A stretch of 64,000 nt of DNA. Source: Dactylosporangium siamense (GTDB lineage Bacteria > Actinomycetota > Actinomycetes > Mycobacteriales > Micromonosporaceae). A program made the position numbers and the translations under genes. Below, in pieces: positions 1-7,949 of this stretch. Within the stretch, counting starts at the first letter, position 1, and every line of letters begins with the position of its first letter. The stretch covers positions 1 through 64,000 of the forward strand of contig NZ_BONQ01000156.1 in assembly GCF_016862795.1 (NCBI RefSeq), read 5' to 3'. The notes beneath the pieces are model-generated. The model made no database searches. It was not told the DNA's origin and worked only from the letters and a program-made list of their open reading frames with translations.

Positions 1-40
1 GGGTCACCACCGACCGACCGCAGGTTAAACAACAAGCTCA

Positions 41-166
41 GAGCGTGTTTGAGAAGTGGGTCTGTTTGTCATCGGGCGCAACCGCCTGGGTCGATGCCGC
101 CAACGTAGCCGGACGTCTCGGCTGCGGCGTTGCTCATCGCACCTGACCGATGTGCCGGTCTCGACC
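41..166 (+). mobile_element. IS5-type insertion sequence, left-end remnant
   Basis: The segment opens with GAGCGTGTTTGAGAAGTG, which looks like the terminal inverted repeat of IS5-family elements in actinomycetes. It continues into sequence that resembles positions 893-990, the region just before and including the start of the transposase fragment at 941. Both copies share the block TCGATGCCGCCAA followed by a related GCCGGA and CTGACCGA. The copy stops being recognisable at about codon 15 of the transposase, where the next gene begins. The matching right-end repeat is not present in this window. Family assignment rests on the terminus and on the downstream transposase piece. Confidence 0.5.
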
Positions 167-168
167 GC

Positions 169-885
169 ATGACCAACCTCATCGGCTGCTTGTCGCAATC
201 ACCGCCGTATCTTCGCCTCGTGGCCTACTTCGCGGACCTGACGCCGTACGCGTACTCGCACTTCGACCACGACACCGTCAGACTCGAATGGGGCAGGCTG
301 CACTACCGGCCGCGGTATGAGCGGCTCAACGTCGGCTGGCTGGACGCCTCGCAGCCGTTCGGCACAGGCCCGGTTCCGGACGGGTTCGCCAGCGCGTTGC
401 TCGACGTCATCGGCAATCCAACCGTCAACGAGACGCGAGGCCTCCACGACTGCGAGTTCTGCCCGCCGGACGCGAATGTCATCGCCGATCCCCGGCCGGA
501 CCGGCGGCCTTGGCTTGCGTTCCGCGAGATCAGGCTGCCGGCCCGGCCGGGCGTGATGTTCGCGGCGCCGGCGCTGATCTGGCATTACGTCTCCGCTCAC
601 GCCTACCGGCCGCCCGCGGAGTTCGTCGAAGCGGTGCAGCGTTACGACGCCGACTGGGCCACCGAGCCGAGCCCCTGGATCCCACCCGACGCAGAGCGCA
701 AGGTCCGGAACCGCACCCCCATGAACATGATGATTCCATGTGGGAGCTGCGGCCGGATGTTCGAATTGCACTTCACCCCGGTCGGGACTGAACGCAGCGC
801 ACCTTCGCTGGCCAGCGAGCAGCTCATACAGCAATGTCCCGACCACGACGGCAAGGAGTGGGGATTCTGGGACAAGGTCCGATGA
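169..885 (+). CDS. DUF7919-like hypothetical protein
   Basis: The protein is about 239 residues from this ATG. The conserved part begins at VAYFADLTPYAYSHFD, so a GTG at 220 is an equally likely start and the first 17 residues may be read-through from the insertion-sequence remnant. Recognisable features are the YFADLTPYAYS opening, LNVGWLD, a CEFCP cysteine pair in the middle, and a C-terminal CGSCG followed by QCPDH that could bind zinc. Similar small proteins of unknown function are common in actinomycetes; I recognise the pattern but no function. It lies exactly between two pieces of the same type of insertion sequence, so it may have been carried or trapped by it. Confidence 0.6.
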   Translation: MTNLIGCLSQSPPYLRLVAYFADLTPYAYSHFDHDTVRLEWGRLHYRPRYERLNVGWLDASQPFGTGPVPDGFASALLDVIGNPTVNETRGLHDCEFCPPDANVIADPRPDRRPWLAFREIRLPARPGVMFAAPALIWHYVSAHAYRPPAEFVEAVQRYDADWATEPSPWIPPDAERKVRNRTPMNMMIPCGSCGRMFELHFTPVGTERSAPSLASEQLIQQCPDHDGKEWGFWDKVR

Positions 886-940
886 GGGTGCATCGGTGTG
901 CCTACGTGACCACCGATGTCGATGCCGCCAAATTGGCCGG

Positions 941-1350
941 ATGCTCCGGCCGCGGCGGTACCCTTCAGCCCTGACCGACGAGCAGTGGGCACTGGTCGGG
1001 CCGCTGCTCCCGGCGCCCAAACGCTTCGGTAGACCGGAAAAGCATCCACGCAGATCCATTGTGGACGCTGTTCTGTACGTGGTCCGCACCGGCAGCGTCT
1101 GGCGGTACCTGCCCGGCGACTTCCCGCCATGGCAGACGGTCTACTGGTACTTCAAGCAGCGGGAAGAGTCCAAGGTCACCGAGGCGATGCTCACCACGCT
1201 GCGGGAGCGAGCGCGGATACAGCAGGGCCGCAACCCGCAGCCCAGCGCGGGCATCATCGACTCCCAAAGCGTCAAGGGCACGGACACCGTCGGGCGCGGC
1301 AGCCGGGGCCACGACGCGGGCAAAAAGATCAACGGCCGCAAACGGTTCAA
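941..1350 (+). pseudogene. IS5-family transposase, 5' fragment
   Basis: Starting at ATG 941 the reading frame gives MLRPRRYPSALTDEQWALVG and continues through the helix-turn-helix DUF4096-like region (GRPEKHPRRSIVDAVLYVVR, GSVWRYLPGDFPPWQTVYWY). It then reaches the first part of the DDE catalytic core with GIIDSQSVKG (first Asp) and AGKKINGRKR. After this the sequence changes abruptly and runs, still in frame, into an unrelated hydrolase remnant at 1391. Only about 135 residues of a normal 260-280 remain and the second Asp and Glu are lost, so the element cannot transpose on its own. Confidence 0.8.
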
Positions 1351-1390
1351 CCACACTCTCAGACACGAGGTAGGCGTCAGGAGGTATGCG

Positions 1391-1890
1391 ATGCGCGGCG
1401 CCCAAGTGCGGCCAGATGGCACGACGATCCGCTGGGTGGAGTTTCCCGGCGCCGAACCCACTCGGGTCTATCTGCACGGGCTCGGCGCCTCCTCGCCGGC
1501 GTACTACGCGGCGGTGGCCACCGATCCCGCCCTCGCCGGCCGGCGCAGCCTGCTGAGGGCGTCGGCCTCAGCGCCCGCTGCACCGAGGAGCAGGTCGTGC
1601 ACGGCCCCGGCCGGGCCGAGACGCTGACCCGGGTCGGCCCGGCCTGGGCGGCGACAATGCGCCTCAGCGGTCCGGAGGCGCTGCACCGCACTGCGGCACC
1701 CCTCGGCCGCGGCACCACCCCCACGATGCGTGAGCTGCCCATGCCGCGCACCTACCTCCACCCGGCCGGTGCGCGTGCCCTGACCGACGCCGGTGTCCGG
1801 GTGATCGCCGTACCTGACGCGGGCCACAACATCATGCTGGACAACCCCGAGGCCTTCGCCGCGGCCACGGCCGCGGCGCTCAAGGCGTAG
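1391..1890 (+). pseudogene. alpha/beta hydrolase, internally deleted and frameshifted
   Basis: The N-terminal piece (from ATG 1391) has the oxyanion motif YLHGLGASSPAYY and runs to about 1555. The C-terminal piece resumes in the next frame from about 1570 and contains MPRTYL and the catalytic-histidine motif PDAGHNIMLDNPEAF, ending at TAG 1888-1890. Intact members are about 260-270 residues; here roughly 100 residues, including the GxSxG nucleophile elbow, are missing between the two parts and the frames do not match. The gene directly abuts the truncated transposase. An insertion-sequence-mediated deletion is a reasonable explanation (inference). Confidence 0.75.
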
Positions 1891-1981
1891 CCGCGAGCGA
1901 GCCGTCCGCAGGTCGGCAGGGTCATCGGGACGGCGTCGCGATGGCAGACTGGGGCTTCGGCATCGCAGGGAGGCGCCGCGC

Positions 1982-2980
1982 GTGGAATCCCATCAGTTTC
2001 GCCGGGCGGACGAGATGTATGCCGCTCAGACCGAACGTATCCGGCGGGACATCGAGGCCAGCGGCATCGGGGTCGTCGCGGTGTCCGAGGCGACCCGGCC
2101 CGCCGAGCCGAGGTTCGGCCAGCTCTACTGCGACGACGGCGCGGTGCTCGGCGTCGAGGTCGTCCACGACGCCGGAAACGTCCGGGTGGTCGTGGACACG
2201 GCACGAGCGGCCGGCAGCCAGCCGTCCGGGTGGATGGTGGAGCACCGGCTGCGGCGGGCAAGGACCGGGTTCCCGACCCTGGCATGGGTCGAGGACGACG
2301 TCACGGTGCTCGTCGACGGGGCACGCGTGGCGGGCCGGATCATCCGGGTCGGCGATCGGTGGTGGGCGGTCCGTTGCCGGCTGGGTGACCTGGAGATCAG
2401 TGTCGGCGCGCAGGACTGGCACCCCGACGTCATCGCCGTGGACACCATGGATGACGTGGTTGCGATGCTGGCCCGGCTCCAGCGGCCGGCCACGCCGGGG
2501 CGGGGTGAGGTGCCGGCGGGCGGGGAGATTCCGGATCATCTGCGGGGTGAGCCGCACCGGGCGCTGGCCGACATGGTCCTTGCCGTTACCCCCGAGGAGC
2601 CCGAATGGCTCGCCGCCCATGCGGTGCGACCCGACCTGCCGTGGTACTGGGGGACGCTGTGGCGCGCGGCCGTGCGGCGCCAGACGGAGCTGACCGACGA
2701 GCCGGCCGCGGCCGCCGAACATTCGGTGCGCGGCATGGTGGACCAACTGGCGGGCCTGCGCCGCGAAGCGGCCTGGTTCCGGGAGGAGCGGGCGCTGCGG
2801 GAGCGGGCCATCGGCGAAACGCTGCTGCACGGCACCGGGATGAGCGACCGGGTCCCCAGCCGTCCCGCGCAGCTCGCCTGGCGGCGGCTGCGGGACCACG
2901 GCGGCCGGGACCCGCAGGCGCACCATGCCGCTCACGAGGAGTGGCTCGCGGCGTGGGCCGGCTGGGCGGAGGGTCAGTAG
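1982..2980 (+). CDS. hypothetical protein, 332 residues
   Basis: GTG start at 1982 is preceded by AGGGAGG at good spacing. The protein is soluble-looking with no signal peptide or membrane segment. The N-terminal half is beta-rich (repeated RVVVDTAR, VTVLVDGARVAGRIIRVGDR, WWAVRCRLGDLEISV), while the C-terminal half is helical and rich in Arg, Ala and Trp. I do not recognise the family. Its stop overlaps the end of the convergent gene by 7 bases, with no terminator between them. Confidence 0.7.
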   Translation: MESHQFRRADEMYAAQTERIRRDIEASGIGVVAVSEATRPAEPRFGQLYCDDGAVLGVEVVHDAGNVRVVVDTARAAGSQPSGWMVEHRLRRARTGFPTLAWVEDDVTVLVDGARVAGRIIRVGDRWWAVRCRLGDLEISVGAQDWHPDVIAVDTMDDVVAMLARLQRPATPGRGEVPAGGEIPDHLRGEPHRALADMVLAVTPEEPEWLAAHAVRPDLPWYWGTLWRAAVRRQTELTDEPAAAAEHSVRGMVDQLAGLRREAAWFREERALRERAIGETLLHGTGMSDRVPSRPAQLAWRRLRDHGGRDPQAHHAAHEEWLAAWAGWAEGQ

Positions 2981-3441
2981 GGCTGGCCGCACACCAGCCA
3001 CTGGTCGTCCTCCTTCACGAGCGGGAAGGTGTGCCGCTCGGTGAAGCTGGTGTCGAACGTCAGCACGAGGACGACGGTCGCGGAGACCTTGCCGTTGTAG
3101 TTCATCACGTTGACGCCGCCGAACGCGTGGCTGCTGATCTTCGGCTGCTTGGACACGCCGTCGCGGAAGGTCTCCAGGGTGTACTTGGCCTTCGTCGCCT
3201 TGCACAGCAGCCCGTAGGCCGCGTCGACGTCGCCGTGCTCGAGGTCCGTCACGAAGGTCTCGGCCGCCGTGCGGGCCGGTTCGGTGGCTCCCTGCACGCC
3301 CTTGAACAGGCGGTAGCCGCCGAAGATCGCCCCACCGCAGCACAGGACGAGCACCACGCCGAGCACGATCAGGATCGTCTTCCAGGGACGCTGCGGCCGC
3401 GGCGGCTGGGGCACCTCGAACGGATTGGTCACGGTGATCAT
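2974..3441 (-). CDS. single-pass membrane protein, DUF4878-like
   Basis: This 155-residue protein has a short Pro-rich cytoplasmic N-terminus (NPFEVPQPPRPQRPWK), one membrane helix at about residues 21-43 (TILIVLGVVLVLCCGGAIFG) and an extracytoplasmic domain. That domain begins with ARTAAETFVTDLEHGDVDAAYGLL, the typical opening of DUF4878/NTF2-like lumenal domains, and ends with ERHTFPLVKEDDQWLVCGQPY. Such proteins are usually secreted or membrane-anchored companions of unknown role. A short duplicate of its C-terminal coding sequence occurs at 4703-4747. Confidence 0.75.
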   Translation of the reverse strand: MITVTNPFEVPQPPRPQRPWKTILIVLGVVLVLCCGGAIFGGYRLFKGVQGATEPARTAAETFVTDLEHGDVDAAYGLLCKATKAKYTLETFRDGVSKQPKISSHAFGGVNVMNYNGKVSATVVLVLTFDTSFTERHTFPLVKEDDQWLVCGQPY

Positions 3442-3504
3442 GATAAGGGGCGCCGGCCGGCGTCGTCATCCCACGAACGTGCGGGTGCCGGCCGCCCCCG
3501 TAGC

Positions 3505-3645
3505 GCGACCGGCCGAGTTCACGACAACTGGGGCGACATCTATCGCCTGCACCTCACCGCCCGGCGCGACCCGGCGGCGGAGGAGTACGTCTTCCACCTG
3601 TGGCGCATCGCCGACTCGCCGCCGTTGCCGGACGACGAGGAGTAG
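3505..3645 (+). pseudogene. 3' fragment of an unrecognised gene
   Basis: The frame ending in TAG at 3643-3645 reads like real protein over its last 45 codons (VHDNWGDIYRLHLTARRDP, then EEYVFHLWRIADSPPLPDDEE in part). No in-frame ATG, GTG or TTG start precedes it within the intergenic space, and the upstream part of the frame lies opposite another gene. It is best read as the tail of a gene whose 5' part has been lost. No function is assigned. Confidence 0.35.
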
Positions 3646-3885
3646 GCCGGCGGGCCGGAAAACTGGTTGACGCGCGGTGCCGGGATGCGGCAGTGTGGCC
3701 CTGCCCGCGCGCACGGCGTCGGCATGGCGCATGAAGGACTGAAGCCTGTGACCCGGGATGGCCGAGCGGCCGCCTGAGCGTCGGTCGCGCGACCGGGACC
3801 TCCCGTCGCGCCGACCATTACAGCGCTGGGCGGCCCACGCGATCGATCGCCCATCGTCAACTTCGCCATGTCTTGAGGTATCACC

Positions 3886-4644
3886 GTGTCCTTGGATGCC
3901 CGCATCCAGCAGTCCGTTGTCGTCAACCTGTCCAACCGGCCCGCACCCGTGCACGTGGGGCCGTTCGTGATCGGGGTGGACCCGACCACCGCGAATCCCA
4001 ACATCAACTACGCCACGCCGCGTCCCGGTGCGGCCATCACCGGTGCCGACGTCGCCGACCTCGTGGCGGCGTTCCGGGACGCCGACCGCGTCCCGCGCCT
4101 GGAATACGTCGTCGGGTGCGCCCCGGAGCTGGAGCCGTTGCTGGTCGCCGCCGGGTTCGCGGTGGAGGCGCGGCACACGTACCTGTGCTGCCGGCCGGAG
4201 ACGCTGCGGGCGACGGCCACGCCCGAGGGGTACACCTTGCGCGCACCCGACAACGACGGCGAGCGTGCGGCGCTGATCGGCGCGCAGCACGACGCGTTCG
4301 GCGGGGGGTCCGTGGCCTCTGCGGAGGACGTGGCCCGGATGCGCCGGGCGCAGGACGCCGGCGGGGTGGCACTCATGGCCGTCACCGGCGACGACGTCTG
4401 CGTGGGTGGCGCTCAAGGCATCCCGCCGTCCGGCGGGCTGAGCGAGGTCGCCGGGGTCGCCGTGCGTGCCCCGTTCCGTCGCCGCGGCCTGGCCGGTGCG
4501 CTGACCGCCGACCTGACCGGCCGGCTGTTCGGCGCCGGGGTGGAGATCGCCTGGCTGGAGGCCGGCGGCGAGGACTCCTGGCGGGTCTACACGCGGGTCG
4601 GCTACCAGCCCGCCGGTCAGCGCCTGTACATGGCGCTGCGCTGA
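3886..4644 (+). CDS. GNAT-family N-acetyltransferase
   Basis: The protein is 252 residues. The C-terminal 140 residues carry the GNAT core: a beta strand ending VAGVAVRAPFRRRGLAGALT, which is motif A with the R-R-x-G-L acetyl-CoA pyrophosphate loop, followed by the helix TADLTGRLFGAGVEIAWLEA and the late motif VYTRVGYQPAGQRLYM. The N-terminal third is an additional domain often seen in two-domain GNATs. It would transfer an acetyl group from acetyl-CoA to an amine; substrate unknown. GTG 3886 follows TTGAGGTATC, an acceptable ribosome site. A hairpin terminator follows directly. Confidence 0.85.
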   Translation: MSLDARIQQSVVVNLSNRPAPVHVGPFVIGVDPTTANPNINYATPRPGAAITGADVADLVAAFRDADRVPRLEYVVGCAPELEPLLVAAGFAVEARHTYLCCRPETLRATATPEGYTLRAPDNDGERAALIGAQHDAFGGGSVASAEDVARMRRAQDAGGVALMAVTGDDVCVGGAQGIPPSGGLSEVAGVAVRAPFRRRGLAGALTADLTGRLFGAGVEIAWLEAGGEDSWRVYTRVGYQPAGQRLYMALR

Positions 4645-4645
4645 T

Positions 4646-4697
4646 ACCGGGCCCCGCCGGCCGGCTCATGCCGACGCCGGCCGGCGGGGCGCCCGGT
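4646..4697. terminator. hairpin terminator between convergent genes
   Basis: CCCCGCCGGCCGGC at 4652-4665 pairs perfectly with GCCGGCCGGCGGGG at 4676-4689 across a 10-base loop. The outer ACCGGG pairs with CCCGGT after a two-base bulge. There is no T-run, as is usual in GC-rich actinomycetes. It lies between the acetyltransferase gene and the HxlR-type gene, which end toward each other. Confidence 0.75.
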
Positions 4698-4702
4698 GTC
4701 CG

Positions 4703-4747
4703 TCACCACGGCAGGTCTTCCTTGACGAGCGGGAAGACGCGCCGCTC
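4703..4747 (-). pseudogene. duplicate of the 3' end of the DUF4878-like gene
   Basis: Read on the minus strand, these bases encode ERRVFPLVKEDLPW and then a TGA stop. This closely matches ERHTFPLVKEDDQW near the C-terminus of the membrane protein at 2974-3441. At DNA level the shared run is GAGCGGGAAG flanked by similar sequence. It touches the stop codon of the HxlR-type gene. It is probably the remnant of a deleted paralogue. Confidence 0.5.
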
Positions 4748-5417
4748 AGGTCGCGGCGGCGTAGAGGCTCACCAGTGAGGCGACGGCGTCGCGGTCGCCG
4801 GTCACCTCCACGGCGGGGATGAGGCCCAGGCCGCCGAAGACGACCCCGCTCCAGGTGCTCGAGTCCACCGTCACGGTCGCCACCGGATCCGCGACGGCGC
4901 CCGCCGCCACGAGCACGACGCCGTCGTGGGCGACGGTGTGGAAGTGCTGCACCGGCGGGTCCGCCCGGCGGGCGTCGTGGAGGCGCAGCACGATCCGCGG
5001 CACCCCGGCCGGCGAGGGCGGAGCCATGGTCCGCATGGCCACGACGACCGCGTCGGGGGTCATGCCGCCGGCGGTGTCGGGTGACGGGCCGGCCGAGAAC
5101 CAGCGGCCCAGCGCGGCGAGGACCGGCTCCAGGCCGAGCCCCCAGTCCGTGACCAGGTATGCGCGGGTGCGGGCGAGGTCCGGCAGCACCACCCGGTCGA
5201 CGATCCCCGCCTGCTGCAGGGCGCGCAGGCGGTCGGTGAGCACGGCCGGGGTGATGCCGCGGACCGACTCCTGCAGGTCGGCGAAGCGCTTCGGCCCGAG
5301 GAGCAGCTCACGCACGACGATCAACGTCCACCGGTCGCCCACGAGGTCGAGGGCGTTCGCGGCGCGGCACGCGTCGCCGAGGCCACCGTAGGTCTGCCTG
5401 ATCGGCACCGGGCACAC
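4746..5417 (-). CDS. HxlR-family transcriptional regulator
   Basis: The 223-residue protein has an N-terminal winged helix with the hallmark ANALDLVGDRWTLIVVREL, GPKRFADLQESVRGITPAVL and LTDRLRALQQAGIVDRVVLP. The C-terminal 110 residues form an extra SCP2/ligand-like domain seen in longer HxlR members. GTG 5417 is the start. It is divergent from the DUF899 gene with only 47 bases between them, so a single operator could control both. HxlR proteins typically repress the neighbouring divergent gene; that role here is inference. Confidence 0.85.
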   Translation of the reverse strand: MCPVPIRQTYGGLGDACRAANALDLVGDRWTLIVVRELLLGPKRFADLQESVRGITPAVLTDRLRALQQAGIVDRVVLPDLARTRAYLVTDWGLGLEPVLAALGRWFSAGPSPDTAGGMTPDAVVVAMRTMAPPSPAGVPRIVLRLHDARRADPPVQHFHTVAHDGVVLVAAGAVADPVATVTVDSSTWSGVVFGGLGLIPAVEVTGDRDAVASLVSLYAAAT

Positions 5418-5428
5418 CCCTAACTCTG

Positions 5429-5459
5429 TTCAACCGAGCATCGACTATGTTTAAGATAG
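5429..5459 (+). promoter_or_regulatory. candidate promoter and HxlR operator for the DUF899 gene
   Basis: The 15-base imperfect palindrome CTATGTTTAAGATAG occupies 5445-5459 and contains a good -10 element, TAAGAT at 5452-5457. A weak -35, TTCAAC at 5429-5434, lies 17 bases upstream. The ATG at 5465 falls at the expected transcription start, so the message would be leaderless. An apparent earlier ATG at 5447 lies inside the palindrome and is unlikely to be used. Confidence 0.5.
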
Positions 5460-5464
5460 CAGCC

Positions 5465-6160
5465 ATGACGTTCATCCCCGCTCCGGCGGTCGTCGACCGC
5501 GAGACCTGGCTGCGTGAGCGCGGGGCGTTGCTGCCCCGGGAGAAGGCGCACACCCGCGAGGGCGACGCCATCGCCGCGGCCCGCCGGCGCCTGCCGATGA
5601 CCGAGATCGAGCCGATCGCGCTGGTCGGGGCGGGTGGGCCGACGCCGCTCGCCGAGATCTTCCAGGGGCGCGACCAGCTCGTGGTGTACAAGCACATGTG
5701 GCACGAGGGCAAGCCGTTCGAGGCGCAGTGCCCCGGCTGCACCGCATCCATCTGGGATTTCCACGACGCCGCCTATCTCGAGGCGCGCGGGGTGTCCTTC
5801 GCCGTCTTCGGTGAGGGGCCGTATGCGGAGATGGCGCCGTTCCGTGAGTTCATGGGCTACCGCCACGACTGGTATTCGACCCACGGCGTCGACGACCCCG
5901 CCTATGCCGGCGGCGGCATCCTGGCCTGCTACCTGCGCCAGGGCGACCGGTTCTTCCTGACGTACGAGAGCACCGACCGCGGCGTCGAGGCCATCATGGC
6001 ATCGCACAAGCTGCTCGACCTGACCGTCTACGGGCGGCAGGAGGTGTGGGAGGACTCGCCCGAGGGCTGGCCGCAGGAGCCCACCTACACCCGATGGACC
6101 CGGGACGGCCGTCCCGTGGCGCAGTGGACCAGGACCGGGGATCCGCAGCACGGTCACTGA
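5465..6160 (+). CDS. DUF899 family thioredoxin-like protein
   Basis: The product is 231 residues from ATG 5465 (MTFIPAPAVVDRETWLRER). DUF899 hallmarks are present: the W-L-x-E-R opening, LLPREKAHTREGDAIAAARR, LPMTEIEP, LAEIFQGRDQLVVYKHMW, the CPGCT cysteine pair, and later FREFMGYRHDWYS. Family members adopt a thioredoxin-like fold and have no firmly established activity. It is divergent from an HxlR regulator, many of which sense redox or electrophile stress, so a stress role is plausible but unproven. Confidence 0.85.
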   Translation: MTFIPAPAVVDRETWLRERGALLPREKAHTREGDAIAAARRRLPMTEIEPIALVGAGGPTPLAEIFQGRDQLVVYKHMWHEGKPFEAQCPGCTASIWDFHDAAYLEARGVSFAVFGEGPYAEMAPFREFMGYRHDWYSTHGVDDPAYAGGGILACYLRQGDRFFLTYESTDRGVEAIMASHKLLDLTVYGRQEVWEDSPEGWPQEPTYTRWTRDGRPVAQWTRTGDPQHGH

Positions 6161-6174
6161 TCCGCCGAACGGGG

Positions 6175-6206
6175 GGCGGGCCGGGCTGCGTGCAGCCCGG
6201 CCCGCC
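6175..6206. terminator. bidirectional hairpin terminator
   Basis: GGCGGGCCGGGCTGC at 6175-6189 is perfectly complementary to GCAGCCCGGCCCGCC at 6192-6206, a 15-base stem. It lies in the 54-base gap between the convergent DUF899 and protease genes and can serve both. Confidence 0.8.
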
Positions 6207-6214
6207 GGCGCGGA

Positions 6215-7783
6215 TCAGCTGACCGTGACGGCCAGGTCGTCCAGCACGAAGGAGGTCTGCAGCGACGAGTCCTCGGTGCCGTTGAACTTGAGGGTGACCG
6301 TCTGGCCCGCGAACGCGTTCAGGCTGTAGGTCTTGGCCTGATACCCGGAGGCCTTGTTCAGGTTGGACAGGGTGCCGAGCGTCGTGGAGCCGGCGGTCAC
6401 CGTCAGCTTGTCGTACGCCGTCGAGGTGGTCGTCTCGGCGGTGTCGATGTGCACGTAGAAGGTCAGGGTCGCCGAGCAGCCGGCCGGGATGGTGACCGAC
6501 TGGGAGACCGACTCGGTGTGGGTGGAGCCGTAGCCGAGCAGCCACGCCGAGTACGTGCCGGTGCGGGCCGGCTGGCCCTGGCTGGACCACTGGCCGATGG
6601 CGCCGGTCGTCCCGCTCCAGGAGGTGGCCCCCGACTCGAAGCCGGGGTTGAGCAGCTTCTGGCCGCTGCACGTGCCACCGCCGCCACCGCTGACCGTCCA
6701 GCCGAAGGAGGCGGTGCCGCTCGCCCCGGTCGTGTCGGTGGCCGTGACCGTGGAGGTGGTCGTCTGCGCCGTGGTCGGCGTGCCCGAGATCAGGCCGGTG
6801 CTCGCGTTGATGGTCAGGCCCGCGGGCAGGCCGGTCGCCGAGTAGGTCAGGGTCTGGCCGGAGCCGGACGACGACGCCGAGATCTGCAGCGACTTCGCGG
6901 TGCCCACGGTCGCGGTCTGCGCGCCGGGGTTGGTCACGGTGACCGTGTTGCCGGTGCCGGCGGGCTTGGTGAGCAGGCAGCCGGCGACGGTCAGGTCGAT
7001 GACCCGCGAGGAGTTGAGGCAGGTGGTGAACCAGTAGGTCTGCTCACCGTAGCTCTGGCCCTGGTGGACGGTGACGTTGCCGTTGGCGTCGACCTCACAC
7101 GGGTTGTTGAGGGTGCAGCTGGCGCCGTCGTCGTTGCCGGTGTTGTTGATGCCGATGACCGCGTTGTCCGACGAGCGGACGATCGGCGAGCCGGACGTGC
7201 CGTGGGTGGTCTGGCAGCCGGTGTTGTAGCGGATCGAGTCGTGCCAGGTCCACTGGTCCTCGCGCAGGGTGGGCACGAAGCCGTTGATGGTGCAGGTCCA
7301 GACCTGCTTCCAGTAGCTGGACGGGATCGTCATCGCCGTGCCGTCGGCCGGTCGGGCCGCGGCGATCGTCAGCGCGGTGGTGTTGTAGCTCGTCTTGATC
7401 TGCGCGAACGTCTGGGTGAGCTGGTACAGCGCCACGTCGGTGTTCGTCATGGTGCCGTAGATCAGCTTGTCGGCGCGCACGGTGCCCAGCGACGTGCCGG
7501 TGTTGCTCAGCAGCGTGCCGGTGCGGGTGCTGGTCCGGTTCTGCAGGACCACGCCCGCGTTGATGAAGCCACCCTCGTAGCAGTGGCCGTTGGTGAGCAG
7601 CATCGCCCGGTCGCTGTCGACCGAGCTGGGATACCGGACCAGGGAGCCCGAGCAGTTGTTCAGGGCGATGGTCGAGCCCAGCCCGGTGACCTGCACGGCC
7701 TGGGCTGGTGCGGGGCCGGCGACGACGCTCGCGGCGCCGGCGAGGATGGCCGCGCCGATCGCGATGACCCGTCTCATGCGCAT
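6215..7783 (-). CDS. secreted trypsin-like serine protease with Ig-like and C-terminal jelly-roll domains
   Basis: The 522-residue precursor starts at ATG 7783 after a GGAAGGGA ribosome site; a longer upstream frame has no signal of coding. A signal peptide ends near residue 29 (AGPAPAQA). The S1 peptidase domain has His67 in LLTNGHC, Asp116 in NTDVALY and Ser197 in GTSGSP. A putative Ig (He_PIG) domain follows, with [20 protein letters not shown]. After a Gly-rich linker comes a C-terminal beta-sandwich beginning [13 protein letters not shown] and ending SFVLDDLAV, the arrangement of carbohydrate- or polymer-binding modules. It is likely an extracellular protease anchored to a substrate through its last domain. 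Confidence 0.88.
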   Translation of the reverse strand: MRMRRVIAIGAAILAGAASVVAGPAPAQAVQVTGLGSTIALNNCSGSLVRYPSSVDSDRAMLLTNGHCYEGGFINAGVVLQNRTSTRTGTLLSNTGTSLGTVRADKLIYGTMTNTDVALYQLTQTFAQIKTSYNTTALTIAAARPADGTAMTIPSSYWKQVWTCTINGFVPTLREDQWTWHDSIRYNTGCQTTHGTSGSPIVRSSDNAVIGINNTGNDDGASCTLNNPCEVDANGNVTVHQGQSYGEQTYWFTTCLNSSRVIDLTVAGCLLTKPAGTGNTVTVTNPGAQTATVGTAKSLQISASSSGSGQTLTYSATGLPAGLTINASTGLISGTPTTAQTTTSTVTATDTTGASGTASFGWTVSGGGGGTCSGQKLLNPGFESGATSWSGTTGAIGQWSSQGQPARTGTYSAWLLGYGSTHTESVSQSVTIPAGCSATLTFYVHIDTAETTTSTAYDKLTVTAGSTTLGTLSNLNKASGYQAKTYSLNAFAGQTVTLKFNGTEDSSLQTSFVLDDLAVTVS

Positions 7784-7949
7784 GGGTGGGTGGTCCCTTC
7801 CGGTTGGGGGAAACGCAGCGGGCGTCGCGGGATACCGCGAACACTTCGCCGACCGTCGATGTGGTGATGGCACCATCACATCGACGGGCATGCCGGTCAA
7901 CGGGGTGGACCCTTTGCGTACCCCCATGGTTGCCGGGCATGCTGCGCGC

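Noticed and set aside
3750-3830. Possible class II tRNA suggested by TGGCCGAGCGGCC
   Set aside because: The D-arm-like string is not followed by a T-arm (GGTTCGA-type) or a 3' acceptor strand pairing with the 5' end.
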